Notes under the pieces: generated by a model
The model's input: the letters and a program-made list of their open reading frames with translations, nothing else
The model's database searches: none
What the model was told of the DNA's origin: nothing
Shown here: positions 16,855 to 30,642 of the stretch, piece by piece
Position numbering within the stretch: position 1 is the stretch's first letter
Layout: each line of letters opens with the position of its first letter
Made by a program: the position numbers and the translations under genes
Assembly (NCBI GenBank): GCA_963775315.1
Contig: CAVZIN010000006.1
Coordinates: 18,740-82,739 of the forward strand
Source of the DNA: CAWGHZ01 sp963775315
Lineage (GTDB): Bacteria > Pseudomonadota > Alphaproteobacteria > MPNO01 > DASWLB01
Reading direction: 5' to 3'
Length of the DNA stretch: 64,000 nt

Positions 16855-18699
16855 TCAGCGCTCGCCCGCAAGGCCGCGACGCACCTTGTCGAGCTCCTCG
16901 GCGTAGCGGCGCATCGCATAGGGCTCGGTCAGGAGGCCGATCACCCGGCGCGCCTGGTCATCGTCGACGACCGCCAGCGCCTCGCTCTCGGTCCGGTCGA
17001 AAAGTGCGATAGCGGCTTTCACATCCATCGACGGGCGCAGCATCACGTCGCGATAGTGCAGCAGCGTCGAGACCGGCTGCTCCGCCGCCTCGCCGTCGTA
17101 CTTCACTGTGTGCGCCTCGGGCACCAGGACGATGCCCTGGTACCGATCGTCCGGACCGGTCGCGATCACGCGCTGCGTCGCCCCCAACGGGAACAGCCGG
17201 CGGAACGCGGCGATGGTGGTGTCCGCCGGCACCATGCGCACGTCGTGGCGCATCATGCGCCGGACAGTGAGCGAGCGCAGCCACCCGACGTCCTGGGCGC
17301 TGCGGATTGTCTCGCCGCGGAGGTGCAGACGCCAAGTCGAGAAGGAGTACCCGAAGGTCGTGCGCACCACGAGGCTGGCGACCACGGCGGCGGCCAGCAC
17401 AACCCCGGTCAGCGAGAAGTCACCCGTCGTCTCGAGCGCGAGGAACGACATGGTGAGCGGTCCGCCGATCACCGCGACGGCGAATGCGCCCATCCCCACC
17501 ACGGCGGCGGCGACGGGATCGACAGCGAACGGCGGCCCGACGAAGGCGAGGAGCGCAGCGAAGAACTTGCCGACCAGCGCGCCCAGAAACAGCGAGGCGA
17601 AGAACAGCCCGCCGCGGAAGCCAGAGCCGAGCGAAATCGCCGAGGCGCCGAGCTTCAGGACGAACAGCCCCGCGAGCACGCCCATCGGCATGGCGTTGAT
17701 CAGGTTGACGTGGAGCGCCCCGTGACCCGACGATAGGACCTGCGGACTGACCAGCGCGCTGGCGCCGACCACCAAGCCGCCGCCGACCGGGCGCAGCCAG
17801 GCGGGCAGGCCGGTGCGGCCGAGCGCCTCCTCGACCAACGACATGGCGCGCATGGTGAGGACGCCGAGCCCGGCGCAGGTAAGTGCCAGTACAATGAATA
17901 CGGCATAATCGACCGGGTGCACCTGGAACGCCGTCGCGATCGAGATGTCGTAGGCCGCTCCGCCCAGGGCGCGCGACACCAGCTCGCCGGTCAGCGCCGC
18001 GGCCATCACCGGGGCCACCGTCGCCACGGTGTAGGTGCCGACGATCAGCTCGAAGCTGTAGAAGGCGCCGGTCAGCGGGGCGTTGAACGCGGCCGCGATC
18101 GCCGCCGCGGCGCCGCACCCGACCAGCACGCGGAGATCGTTGCGGCGCAGCCGGAAGGCGATGCCGAGCTTCGACGCGAAGCCCGAGCTGATCTGGGTAT
18201 AGCCCGCCTCGAGTCCGACCGAGGCGCCGAACCCGTTCGAGACGATGGTCTGCACCGCGATGATTACGCTGTCCTTGATCGACATGCGCCCGCCGTGCAG
18301 CGCGTTCGCCTCGATCGGGTCGACCATGGCGCGCTTGCCACGCCGGACGAGCGCCAGCGCGATCAGCCCCATCAGCAGCCCGCCCACCGCCGGCATCAAC
18401 GCGCCGGGCCACGGCGCGATGTGCGTGAGCGCGCTGAGCCGCGCCCCGCCGCCGAAGCCGAACAGAACTTCATGCAGGACCTGGGTGCCCCGGCTCATCC
18501 CGGTGACCAGAATGCCGGAGCCCGCCCCGACCGCCACGCCGACCACGATCAGCCCGAGCTCGCTGCCGCGCACGAAGGCGCGCACCCACACGGCGAAGCC
18601 CGGCATGGCGCGTGAGGTGCGGCCGAAAAGGGCCCGCATCGCCCGCCAGCCGGCTTCCCCTGAGGCGACGCGGAGCGTCTCGGCGGAAAACCGAACCAT
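16855..18699 (-). CDS. ClC-family chloride channel/transporter with CBS domains
   Basis: About 614 residues from the ATG at 18699, which has GAGAG just upstream; a longer frame starts at 18774. About ten hydrophobic helices form the ClC core. Selectivity-filter-like segments are present: VGAGSGIL near helix D, GLEAGYTQ at the position of the GREGP loop with its gating Glu retained, and GSGFRGGLFFASLF at the GxFxP loop. The C-terminal 130 residues form a CBS pair (RRMMRHDVRMV..., LRPSMDVKAAIALF). It carries chloride or another anion across the inner membrane. It converges on the ParA operon with four bases between the stops. Confidence 0.9.
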   Translation of the reverse strand: MVRFSAETLRVASGEAGWRAMRALFGRTSRAMPGFAVWVRAFVRGSELGLIVVGVAVGAGSGILVTGMSRGTQVLHEVLFGFGGGARLSALTHIAPWPGALMPAVGGLLMGLIALALVRRGKRAMVDPIEANALHGGRMSIKDSVIIAVQTIVSNGFGASVGLEAGYTQISSGFASKLGIAFRLRRNDLRVLVGCGAAAAIAAAFNAPLTGAFYSFELIVGTYTVATVAPVMAAALTGELVSRALGGAAYDISIATAFQVHPVDYAVFIVLALTCAGLGVLTMRAMSLVEEALGRTGLPAWLRPVGGGLVVGASALVSPQVLSSGHGALHVNLINAMPMGVLAGLFVLKLGASAISLGSGFRGGLFFASLFLGALVGKFFAALLAFVGPPFAVDPVAAAVVGMGAFAVAVIGGPLTMSFLALETTGDFSLTGVVLAAAVVASLVVRTTFGYSFSTWRLHLRGETIRSAQDVGWLRSLTVRRMMRHDVRMVPADTTIAAFRRLFPLGATQRVIATGPDDRYQGIVLVPEAHTVKYDGEAAEQPVSTLLHYRDVMLRPSMDVKAAIALFDRTESEALAVVDDDQARRVIGLLTEPYAMRRYAEELDKVRRGLAGER

Positions 18700-18909
18700 G
18701 GAACTCTCGGCCGACGCCCATTGGGACGACGGACATGCCGGCAGTTGGAGCTTGGATGGCCGGGGTTCTAGCACCTCGCGCGACGCCCGGACCAGCCAAA
18801 TCGTCGCAGATGTCTAACATCCCCGACATTAACAGGATTTGAACAGGACTCGTTAAGCAGGCGGCGCGAGCATGCTCCCGTTCGCGGATCCACCGCGCGA
18901 GGAAGGGTC

Positions 18910-19065
18910 ATGCAGATCAGCCCGACATCCTACCAGCCACCCGCGGCCCCCCAGCCGAGGGTCGACCGGAACCCGCCGCCCCCGCCGCCGCAGCCGGCCC
19001 AGCCGCCGGCCGCGATGGACCATGACGGCGACAAGGACGGCGGACACGTCGACATGATGGCGTAA
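18910..19065 (+). CDS. Short proline-rich protein
   Basis: 51 residues (MQISPTSYQPPAAPQPRV..., a poly-Pro run, then MDHDGDKDGGHVDMMA) with a good ribosome-binding site (AGGAAGGG). Prolines fill the middle, and the acidic tail DHDGDKDG resembles a calcium-binding loop. I recognise no family. Small proteins of this type occur in several alphaproteobacteria, often unannotated. The moderate confidence rests on the start signal and on the codon use matching the chromosome. Confidence 0.5.
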   Translation: MQISPTSYQPPAAPQPRVDRNPPPPPPQPAQPPAAMDHDGDKDGGHVDMMA

Positions 19066-19184
19066 CGGGCGGCGCCGTTCTCGCGCCCGCCCCACCCCGA
19101 TCACAAGCACGTGTGTTGAAGCCGCCGCCGGGGGTCCTAGATCACCGGGGCCCCGCGGCGGCTGCCGCTTCCGGAGATTCTCAC

Positions 19185-19526
19185 GTGCCCAGACTTCACA
19201 TCCTCGCCCTGGCGGGCGTCCTTCTCGCCGCCGGCGCCCCACCCGCCTTCGCCGACTGGTTCGGCACGGCCACCATGCCCGACCACGTCCAGCTCCTGAC
19301 CGAAGTGGCGGACAGCCAGCAGATCATGCCCGGCAAGCCGTTCGTCGCCCGGGTCACCAGGCTCGACGGCAAGGTGGAGAGCTCGATCCTCACCCCGACC
19401 GAAATCGACGTGGTGGGCGATGCGATCTCAGTCGCCGCGGAAAACCAAGCGGGCAACAAGGTGATGCTGTCGTTGATCCGCCGCCCGGGCCGGTCCGTCG
19501 ACGACGGCCCCGCGAACGGAAGCTGA
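19185..19526 (+). CDS. Small exported protein of unknown function
   Basis: 113 residues from the GTG at 19185, chosen because GGAG lies about nine bases upstream and the signal peptide (PRLHILALAGVLLAAGAPPAFA) starts right there; the frame is open to 19113. The mature part of about 90 residues (DWFGTATMPDHVQLLTEVAD...) has no cysteine and no motif I know. It lies between the small proline-rich gene and the convergent MFS gene. Confidence 0.6.
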   Translation: MPRLHILALAGVLLAAGAPPAFADWFGTATMPDHVQLLTEVADSQQIMPGKPFVARVTRLDGKVESSILTPTEIDVVGDAISVAAENQAGNKVMLSLIRRPGRSVDDGPANGS

Positions 19527-19547
19527 CGCCATAGCCCCGGGCGCGGC

Positions 19548-20738
19548 TCAGCCCGCGGCGGCCGGGACGGCGCGGCGCACCACGAACCAGAAGCAGCCGA
19601 GCATCGCGACGGCGAGTACCAGCACGCCGTAGGCGAACACGCGCGGCGTGCCGTCATAGAGGTGGATCGCGAGGATGCCCCCTCCAGCGGCGATCGCCAT
19701 CTGCATGAACCCGACCATGGCCGAGGCCGCGCCGGCGCGGGTCGGGAACGGCGCAATCGCGCCCGCCTGGCTGTTCGGCATAACGAGCCCGGTGCCGAGC
19801 CCGACCGCAATCATTGGGGCGACGATGCCGTCGATGCCGCCGATCCCCTGCCCCGCCAGCGCGACGAGCGCGGTGCTCGCCGCCAGCCCGAGCACGATGC
19901 CGGCGAGGATCGTGCGGTCGATGCCGAGGCGCGGGGTCGCCCGCGCGGCGAAGAACGCGCCGCCGCCGAACCCCATCGTCACCGCGCCGTAGACCAGCGC
20001 GAAGCCGGTCGGGTCGAGCTTCAGCACGTTGATGAAGTAGAACGGCGCGACCGAGTTGAAGACGAAGATCTGGCCGAACCCGCAGGCGATGCAGAGGGTG
20101 TAGCCGGCGAACTTGCGGTGCGCGAAGAGCCCGGCATAGTCGCTGGCGATGCGGAGCGCACGGATCGGCCCCGCGCGATGGCGCTGGGTCTCGGGCAGGA
20201 CGAGCCAGACCGTGACGAAGACCAGCGCGCCGAACGTCATCATGAACACGAAGTTCGAGCGCCAGCCGAATTGCTGCTCGAGGAACGCGCCGAGGATCGG
20301 CGACAGGACCGGGGCGAGCGAGAAGGCCGCCGAGACATAGGCCATCACCCGCGCCGCGTCCTTGAGCTCGTAAAGGTCGCGAACGACCGCGCGGGCCAGA
20401 ACGGGCGCGGCGCAGGCGGCGAGCGCCTGCAAGAGGCGGAACAGGATCAGCGCCTCGATCGAGGTCGCGGTGGCGCAGGCGACCGACGAGGCGACGTAAA
20501 GTCCAAGGCCGGCGAGCAGCATGGGCCGGCGTCCGAATCGGTCGGCGAGCGGACCCCAGACGAGCTGCGCGCAGGCGTAAGCCACCATGAACACGCTGAG
20601 GGTGAGCTGCACCATCGCCGGCGTGGTGGCGAGGCTGACCGCAATGCCCGGCAGCGACGGCAGATACTGGGCGTTGGAGGCGGAGGAGACCGCCGTCATC
20701 GCGGTGATGACCGCGATCAGCACGCCCGGCGGCGGCAT
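19548..20738 (-). CDS. MFS drug-resistance transporter, Bcr/CflA family
   Basis: About 396 residues from the ATG at 20738; a GTG at 20753 is the alternative. Twelve hydrophobic helices. N-terminal signature ITAMTAVSSASNAQYLPSLPGI is typical of Bcr/CflA, and the loop 2-3 motif reads WGPLADRFGRRPMLL. Antiporters of this group export bicyclomycin, chloramphenicol, sulfonamides or dipeptides in exchange for protons. The substrate cannot be told from the sequence. It reads toward the small exported protein gene and is convergent with it. Confidence 0.9.
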   Translation of the reverse strand: MPPPGVLIAVITAMTAVSSASNAQYLPSLPGIAVSLATTPAMVQLTLSVFMVAYACAQLVWGPLADRFGRRPMLLAGLGLYVASSVACATATSIEALILFRLLQALAACAAPVLARAVVRDLYELKDAARVMAYVSAAFSLAPVLSPILGAFLEQQFGWRSNFVFMMTFGALVFVTVWLVLPETQRHRAGPIRALRIASDYAGLFAHRKFAGYTLCIACGFGQIFVFNSVAPFYFINVLKLDPTGFALVYGAVTMGFGGGAFFAARATPRLGIDRTILAGIVLGLAASTALVALAGQGIGGIDGIVAPMIAVGLGTGLVMPNSQAGAIAPFPTRAGAASAMVGFMQMAIAAGGGILAIHLYDGTPRVFAYGVLVLAVAMLGCFWFVVRRAVPAAAG

Positions 20739-20935
20739 GGGCCTCGTCGTCACGCCGGCGCGCCCGCTTCCTGCCGCCTGACGATCAGCATCTCGATCGA
20801 GGTCGCAACGGTGCAGGCCCCCGCGGCGGGCGACGGCCCGGCTGGGCGTGGCGAAGCTGTCATGGAATCGTTCCGGCTGGCCGCGCTTCGATAACATCAC
20901 GGATCACGGGACGGGGCAACGCGCGCGGACGCGGG

Positions 20936-21340
20936 TCAGGTTTGCCAGATCAGCCCGTAATAGAGCGCCACCGCGCCGCCGACGGCAAGAACCGCCCAGG
21001 TACAGGCCATCCCGGCGGCGCGGCCGAACGACCAGCCCGACGTCCGCGACAGCCCCTGCGCGTGCAGCACCCTGCCGACGACCAGCGCGACGCCGAGCGC
21101 GTGTACCAGCCAGCGCGGCCCGTGCGCCATCTCGATCAGCCCGATCACGATGAGCGCGAGCGGCACGTACTCGGCGAAATTGCCGAAGGCGCTCCGCGCG
21201 CGCAAGAGCCCCTCGTCGCCACCATCGCCGAGCCCCACCCCGGTGCGGAACCGCAGCCGGCTGACGTTGACCGCCAGCGCGACCGCGATCAGGGCGAGGA
21301 CGCCGGCATAGATCGCGGTCGCGTTGAGCGGGAAGGCCAC
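20936..21340 (-). CDS. MAPEG-family membrane protein
   Basis: 134 residues, four transmembrane helices. Motifs RARSAFGNFAEYVPLALIVIG and GRVLHAQGLS match the MAPEG family (membrane-associated proteins in eicosanoid and glutathione metabolism), bacterial YecN-like members of which have unclear roles. It starts with GTG one base after the stop of the upstream solute-receptor gene, so translation is probably coupled. Confidence 0.85.
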   Translation of the reverse strand: MAFPLNATAIYAGVLALIAVALAVNVSRLRFRTGVGLGDGGDEGLLRARSAFGNFAEYVPLALIVIGLIEMAHGPRWLVHALGVALVVGRVLHAQGLSRTSGWSFGRAAGMACTWAVLAVGGAVALYYGLIWQT

Positions 21341-21341
21341 G

Positions 21342-22313
21342 CTACATCTTCGGCAGGAAGGCCGTGGTGAAGAGCTGATCGTCCGACGGCTTCGTCTTCA
21401 GCAAGTTCATCTCGACGAAGGTCTGCTTGAGCAGGGCGACCGACTTCGGATTGAACTTGCAGTCGGGGATGAAGCCCTTCACCTCCTCGTCATAGACGCG
21501 GGACATGTTGTCCGTCGGCTGCTTCAGCACCTTGGAGGTGATCTCGACGGTCTTTTCCTTGTGACCCTTGATGTATTGCAGCGTCTCGCTCCAGGCCGCG
21601 ACGAAGCGGCGGACGAGGTCCGGGTTCGACTTCACCAGCGCCTTTCGCGCGTAGACGACGTGAGTGATGAAGTCGGGCACCAGATCGGCGAAGTTGTAAA
21701 TCGGCTGGAGCTGCTTCTTCGATTCCAGGAGGTAGGCCACCTCGGTGGCAATCACCAGACCGTCGACTTGGTTGGTCTTGAGGGCCGAGAGGTTGGATTC
21801 AAGCCCGCCGAGCGCGACCACGGTGATCCCGTCGGTGCCCCAGCCGAGATGCTGCGACAGGCGCTTGGTCAGCCAGTCGGTGAGCGAGCCGAGCGTCGTG
21901 ATGCCGAGCTTCTTACCCTTCAGCTCGTCCACCTTGGTGATCTTGCTGCCATAGGGCATCGAGACGCCGAGATTGTACGGCGCGCCGTAATAGGCGCAGA
22001 CGCCGATGCCGGCGCCGCCCTTGGCATTGAACGCGAGGCCGGGGCCCGAGGCGAGGCCGAAATCGATGTTCTTGCCGAGCAGGCCCTGCTGCACCTTCGC
22101 GTCGCCGGCGAAGCCCACGATCTTCACGTGGTCGAACCCGTGCTTCTGCATGATGCCTTCCTGCACGCCGATGTCGATCGGGGTGAAGGTCCAGGCGAAC
22201 GGCACGGCCTTGCCGACCGAGATCGTATCGCCGGCATGCGCGCCGGTCGGCCCGCTGGCCACCGTCAGCATCGCGGCAATGGCCGCCATCCCAAGATTTC
22301 GTGCGAGCTTCAT
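21342..22313 (-). CDS. ABC transporter solute-binding protein, NMT1/SsuA-like
   Basis: 323 residues from the ATG at 22313, preceded by GGGAGAGGGG. A signal peptide (MKLARNLGMAAIAAMLTVASG...AHA) is followed by a periplasmic-binding fold of the NMT1/THI5/SsuA type, with the early motif WTFTPIDIGVQEGIMQKHGF and LKGKKLGITTLGSLTDWL. Members bind sulfonates, nitrate, taurine, pyrimidine precursors or aromatic acids. No ATPase or permease gene is adjacent, so it is an orphan receptor here. Confidence 0.85.
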   Translation of the reverse strand: MKLARNLGMAAIAAMLTVASGPTGAHAGDTISVGKAVPFAWTFTPIDIGVQEGIMQKHGFDHVKIVGFAGDAKVQQGLLGKNIDFGLASGPGLAFNAKGGAGIGVCAYYGAPYNLGVSMPYGSKITKVDELKGKKLGITTLGSLTDWLTKRLSQHLGWGTDGITVVALGGLESNLSALKTNQVDGLVIATEVAYLLESKKQLQPIYNFADLVPDFITHVVYARKALVKSNPDLVRRFVAAWSETLQYIKGHKEKTVEITSKVLKQPTDNMSRVYDEEVKGFIPDCKFNPKSVALLKQTFVEMNLLKTKPSDDQLFTTAFLPKM

Positions 22314-22565
22314 GGACGCCCCTCTCCCTTGTCGAACGTTGGCATTGCAGATACTGGCAGGCGTGAGGGTGCCCGTTCGGGCGCGGCCTTGGCAACGGGA
22401 ATCGCGGCTCGCTGCGGACACCTCGCCGTGCGACCGCCCGCCGCAGTCGGCCCTCGCCTTCACTGCGGATGTCATGCATAGTGCCGGAGCGATTTGGGGC
22501 TTTCCTTGACCGCCCGAGCGCGCTAAATGTCTCCAGATAGGACAGGATAGCTGACGGAATTCTCT

Positions 22566-27203
<4,638 letters not shown>

Positions 27204-27207
27204 CCCG

Positions 27208-28659
27208 ATGGGCAAGGTCACCGGATTCCTCGAGTTCGAGAGGCACGACCGCGGCTACGAAAAGGCCGAGGTACGGGCGAAGACGTGGCGCGAGTTCGTC
27301 AAGCCGCTGCCCGACCCGGAGCTCAACCACCAGGCGGCGCGCTGCATGGATTGCGGCATTCCGTTCTGTCACACGGGCTGCCCGGTCAACAATCTGATCC
27401 CGGACTGGAACAATCTGGTCTATCGCAGCCAGTGGGAGAACGCGCTCCGCGCGCTGCACTCGACCAACAACTTCCCGGAGTTCACCGGCCGCATCTGCCC
27501 GGCGCCGTGCGAGGCGGCCTGCACGCTGAACATCGAGGACAACCCGGTCACCATCAAGACCATCGAGTGCGCGATCGTCGACCGCGGATGGCACGAGGGC
27601 TGGATCCGCCCGCTGGTGCCGGCGAAGAAGACGGGCAAGCGCGTGGCGGTGGTGGGCTCCGGCCCCGCCGGGCTCGCCTGCGCGCAGCAGCTCGCCCGCG
27701 TCGGCCACGACGTGACCTTGTTCGAGAAGTCCGACCGGATCGGCGGCCTGCTGCGCTACGGTATCCCCGACTTCAAGATGGAAAAGTCGCTGATCGACCG
27801 GCGCATCGAGCAGATGAAGGCGGAGGGCGTCACCTTCGCGCCCAACACCGAGGTGGGCGTCTCCGTCACCGTCTGGTCGCTGCTCGCCGAGTTCGACGCG
27901 CTGGCGCTCTGCGGCGGCGCCGAGTGGGGGCGCGATCTCGAGGTGCCGGGGCGCGAGCTCGACGGCATCCATTTCGCAATGGACTTCCTGCCGCAGCAGA
28001 ACAAGCGCAACGCCGGCGACGCCGAGCCGGTCGCAGCGCCGGAGGGCACGATCTCGGCCGCGGGCAAGCACGTGGTGGTGATCGGCGGCGGCGACACCGG
28101 CTCGGACTGCATCGGCACGTCGGTGCGCCAGGGCGCGGCCTCGATCGTCCAGCTCGAGATCCTGCCGAAGCCCCCCGAGCACGAGAACAAGGCCCTGACC
28201 TGGCCTGACTGGCCGCTGAAGCTCCGCACCTCCTCGTCGCAGGAGGAGGGGTGCGAGCGCGACTGGGCGGTGCTGACGAAGCGTGCCGTCGGCGAGAACG
28301 GCAAGATCAAGGCGCTCGAGTGCGTGCGCGTCGAATGGGTGAAGGGCGAGTCCGGCCGGTTCGAGATGCGCGAGATGGAAGGCACGAAGTTCGACCTGAA
28401 GGCCGACTTGGTGCTGCTGGCCATGGGCTTCCTCGGCCCAAGGCGCGAAGGCATGATCGAGCAGGCGGGCGTCGCGCTGGATGCGCGGGGCAACGTCAAG
28501 GCCGACGTGAAGGACTACCGCACCTCGGTCGACAAGGTGTTCTCGGCGGGCGACATGCGCCGCGGCCAGTCGCTGGTCGTCTGGGCGATCCGCGAGGGGC
28601 GCCAGTGCGCCCGCGCGATCGACGAGTACCTGATGGGGACGACCAGCCTACCGCGCTGA
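27208..28659 (+). CDS. gltD: Glutamate synthase (NADPH), small subunit
   Basis: 483 residues. The N-terminal 4Fe-4S region reads CMDCGIPFCHTGCP and ICPAPCEAAC. The FAD site is VAVVGSGPAGLACAQQLA and the NADPH site is VVVIGGGDTGSDCIG. A C-terminal FAD-contact motif, VFSAGDMRRGQSLVVWAI, follows. It oxidises NADPH and delivers electrons to GltB. It forms an operon with gltB. Its end overlaps the convergent TAXI permease gene by 12 bases. Confidence 0.97.
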   Translation: MGKVTGFLEFERHDRGYEKAEVRAKTWREFVKPLPDPELNHQAARCMDCGIPFCHTGCPVNNLIPDWNNLVYRSQWENALRALHSTNNFPEFTGRICPAPCEAACTLNIEDNPVTIKTIECAIVDRGWHEGWIRPLVPAKKTGKRVAVVGSGPAGLACAQQLARVGHDVTLFEKSDRIGGLLRYGIPDFKMEKSLIDRRIEQMKAEGVTFAPNTEVGVSVTVWSLLAEFDALALCGGAEWGRDLEVPGRELDGIHFAMDFLPQQNKRNAGDAEPVAAPEGTISAAGKHVVVIGGGDTGSDCIGTSVRQGAASIVQLEILPKPPEHENKALTWPDWPLKLRTSSSQEEGCERDWAVLTKRAVGENGKIKALECVRVEWVKGESGRFEMREMEGTKFDLKADLVLLAMGFLGPRREGMIEQAGVALDARGNVKADVKDYRTSVDKVFSAGDMRRGQSLVVWAIREGRQCARAIDEYLMGTTSLPR

Positions 28660-30615
28660 GCCGGCCGACACCGCCGCCGCGCGGCGCATGCGCCGCTGCC
28701 AGAACTCGCTGGCAAGCAGGAGCGCCGCGAGCCCGATCCCGATCAGTTCGACCGCCCCGGCGCCCGGGAAGGCGCGCGCCGGGATCAAGAGCGCGATGCC
28801 GGCGATGCCGAAGAGCGCCCTGAGCGCCCAGCCCATCGGCCGCAGCAAATAGCCGAGAAGCCCTGCCGTCGCGAGCCACACCCCCGCGACCGCCGTGACG
28901 AAAGCGACCGCCGAGTTGTAGAGCGTGCCCTGCATGATCAGGTCGGGCGACATGACGAACATCACCGGCACGACCAGCGCGGTCCAGCCGAGCTTGACCG
29001 AGGTCACCGCCGTCTCCATCGCCCCGGCCCCGGCGAGCGAGGCCGCGACATAGGCCGCGACCGCGACCGGCGGGGTGATCAGCGAGACGATGCCGAAGTA
29101 GAACACGAACATGTGCGCCGCGATCGGCAGGACGTGGAGCTGGATCAAGGGCGGCGCCGCCAGCACCGCGACCAGCAGGTAGACCGCTGTCGTCGGCATG
29201 CCCATGCCGAGGATGATGCAGATCACCGCGGTCAGCGCGAGCAGCCCCGCGAGGTTGCCCTGGCCGAACTCGACCAGCACGAAGGTGAGGCCGAAGCCGA
29301 GCCCGGAAATCTGGATCACCCCGATGATGATTCCGGCCATCGACCCGATGGCGATGATGTCGACCGCCGTCGCGCCGGTGTCGCGAATCGATTCATAGAT
29401 GCCCCTCGGACCGATCCGCCCTCCCTTGTAGCCGAAGATCCAGCTAACGATGATGATCGAGCCGGCGCCCCACAGCGCCGCTTCCTCGGGCGCCAGGTTG
29501 CCGACGAAGAGCTGGTAGATCAGTACGCCGAACGGGATCAGGAAGAACCAGCCCTCGCGGATCACCCGGAAGAAGGGCGGGATCTGGCCACGCGGCACCG
29601 GTGCGATGTTCTTCCGCGCCGCCTCGAGGTCTGCATAGATGAAGATCGCGACGTAGTAGAGAAGCGCCGGCACGATCGACGCGATCACCACCTCGGAATA
29701 AGGGACCTGCAGGATCTCCGCCATCAGGAAGGCGGCGGCGCCCATGATCGGCGGCATGATCTGGCCGCCGGTCGAGGCCACCGCCTCGAACGCGCCGGCG
29801 GTCTTGGCGTCGTAGCCGGCCTGACGCATCAGCGGGATGGTGATCACCCCGGTCGACACCACGTTGGAGACGGCCGAGCCCGAAATCGACCCGAACAAGC
29901 CGGAGGCGACGACGGCGATCTTGGCCGAACCGCCGCGCGTGCCGCCCATCAGCGAGGTCGCGATGTCGGTGAACCATTCCGACCCGCCGGTCTTCAGCAA
30001 GAGCTGGCCGAAGAACACGTACATGATCACCACCGTGCAGATGATGGTCATGGGCAGGCCAAGGATGCCGTTTGTGTCGACGGCGAGGTACGACGCGAGG
30101 TCGTAGAAATCGTGCGCCCGCGCCTGAAGCTTGCCGGGCACGACGTCGCCCCAGAGCCCGTAGGCGACGAAGGCGAGCACGATGCCGGTGAGCCCCCAGC
30201 CCGAGGTGCGGCGGAGCGCCTCGATGGTGAGCGGCACCAGGATCACCCCCACCGCGAAGGCCTGGTCGCGCATAAAGTAGAACTGGTCGACTAGCTTCGG
30301 ATAGAGCCAGGCGAGGTAGGCGGCGGCGAGAAGCGACGCGACGGCGAATAGCGCGTCGTACCACGGCACCCGGTTGCGCCGGGCGCCCTTCCTCGCCGGC
30401 GTGCGGATAAAGATGATCGCGAGCGCGAAGCCCAGGATGGCCGATAACGCCTGCTCGGTGAATACCTGCAGGCCGAGCGTGACCTGGATCTGGCTGGAAA
30501 AGACGATCGAGATCAGGCTGATCGCGGTGCCGCCGACATTCGTCGCCAGCCGGTCGATGGCGGAGACGGGTGGCATGTCGCCGCCCGCCTCCGGGATTAT
30601 CCGTTCCTCGGCCAT
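28648..30615 (-). CDS. TAXI-type TRAP transporter permease, fused small and large subunits
   Basis: 655 residues with roughly 16 to 18 hydrophobic helices. The N-terminal part is the four-helix DctQ-like module and the rest is the DctM-like 12-helix module with GLFGSISGSAVSNVVSTG, ASTGGQIMPPIMGAAAFLMAE and GMGMPTTAVYLLVAVLAAP. Fused 4TM/12TM permeases are the hallmark of TAXI-TRAP systems, which import organic anions using a sodium or proton gradient and a periplasmic receptor. The receptor gene lies just upstream. Substrate unknown; dicarboxylate or aromatic acid is plausible from the neighbours. Confidence 0.93.
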   Translation of the reverse strand: MAEERIIPEAGGDMPPVSAIDRLATNVGGTAISLISIVFSSQIQVTLGLQVFTEQALSAILGFALAIIFIRTPARKGARRNRVPWYDALFAVASLLAAAYLAWLYPKLVDQFYFMRDQAFAVGVILVPLTIEALRRTSGWGLTGIVLAFVAYGLWGDVVPGKLQARAHDFYDLASYLAVDTNGILGLPMTIICTVVIMYVFFGQLLLKTGGSEWFTDIATSLMGGTRGGSAKIAVVASGLFGSISGSAVSNVVSTGVITIPLMRQAGYDAKTAGAFEAVASTGGQIMPPIMGAAAFLMAEILQVPYSEVVIASIVPALLYYVAIFIYADLEAARKNIAPVPRGQIPPFFRVIREGWFFLIPFGVLIYQLFVGNLAPEEAALWGAGSIIIVSWIFGYKGGRIGPRGIYESIRDTGATAVDIIAIGSMAGIIIGVIQISGLGFGLTFVLVEFGQGNLAGLLALTAVICIILGMGMPTTAVYLLVAVLAAPPLIQLHVLPIAAHMFVFYFGIVSLITPPVAVAAYVAASLAGAGAMETAVTSVKLGWTALVVPVMFVMSPDLIMQGTLYNSAVAFVTAVAGVWLATAGLLGYLLRPMGWALRALFGIAGIALLIPARAFPGAGAVELIGIGLAALLLASEFWQRRMRRAAAVSAGSAR

Positions 30616-30642
30616 GGAAGGCCTGCCCCTAGGCCCGCCGCG

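Noticed and set aside
22500..22565. Possible promoter TTGACC ahead of gltB
   Set aside because: No -10 box at an acceptable distance could be matched, so it is not listed as a feature.
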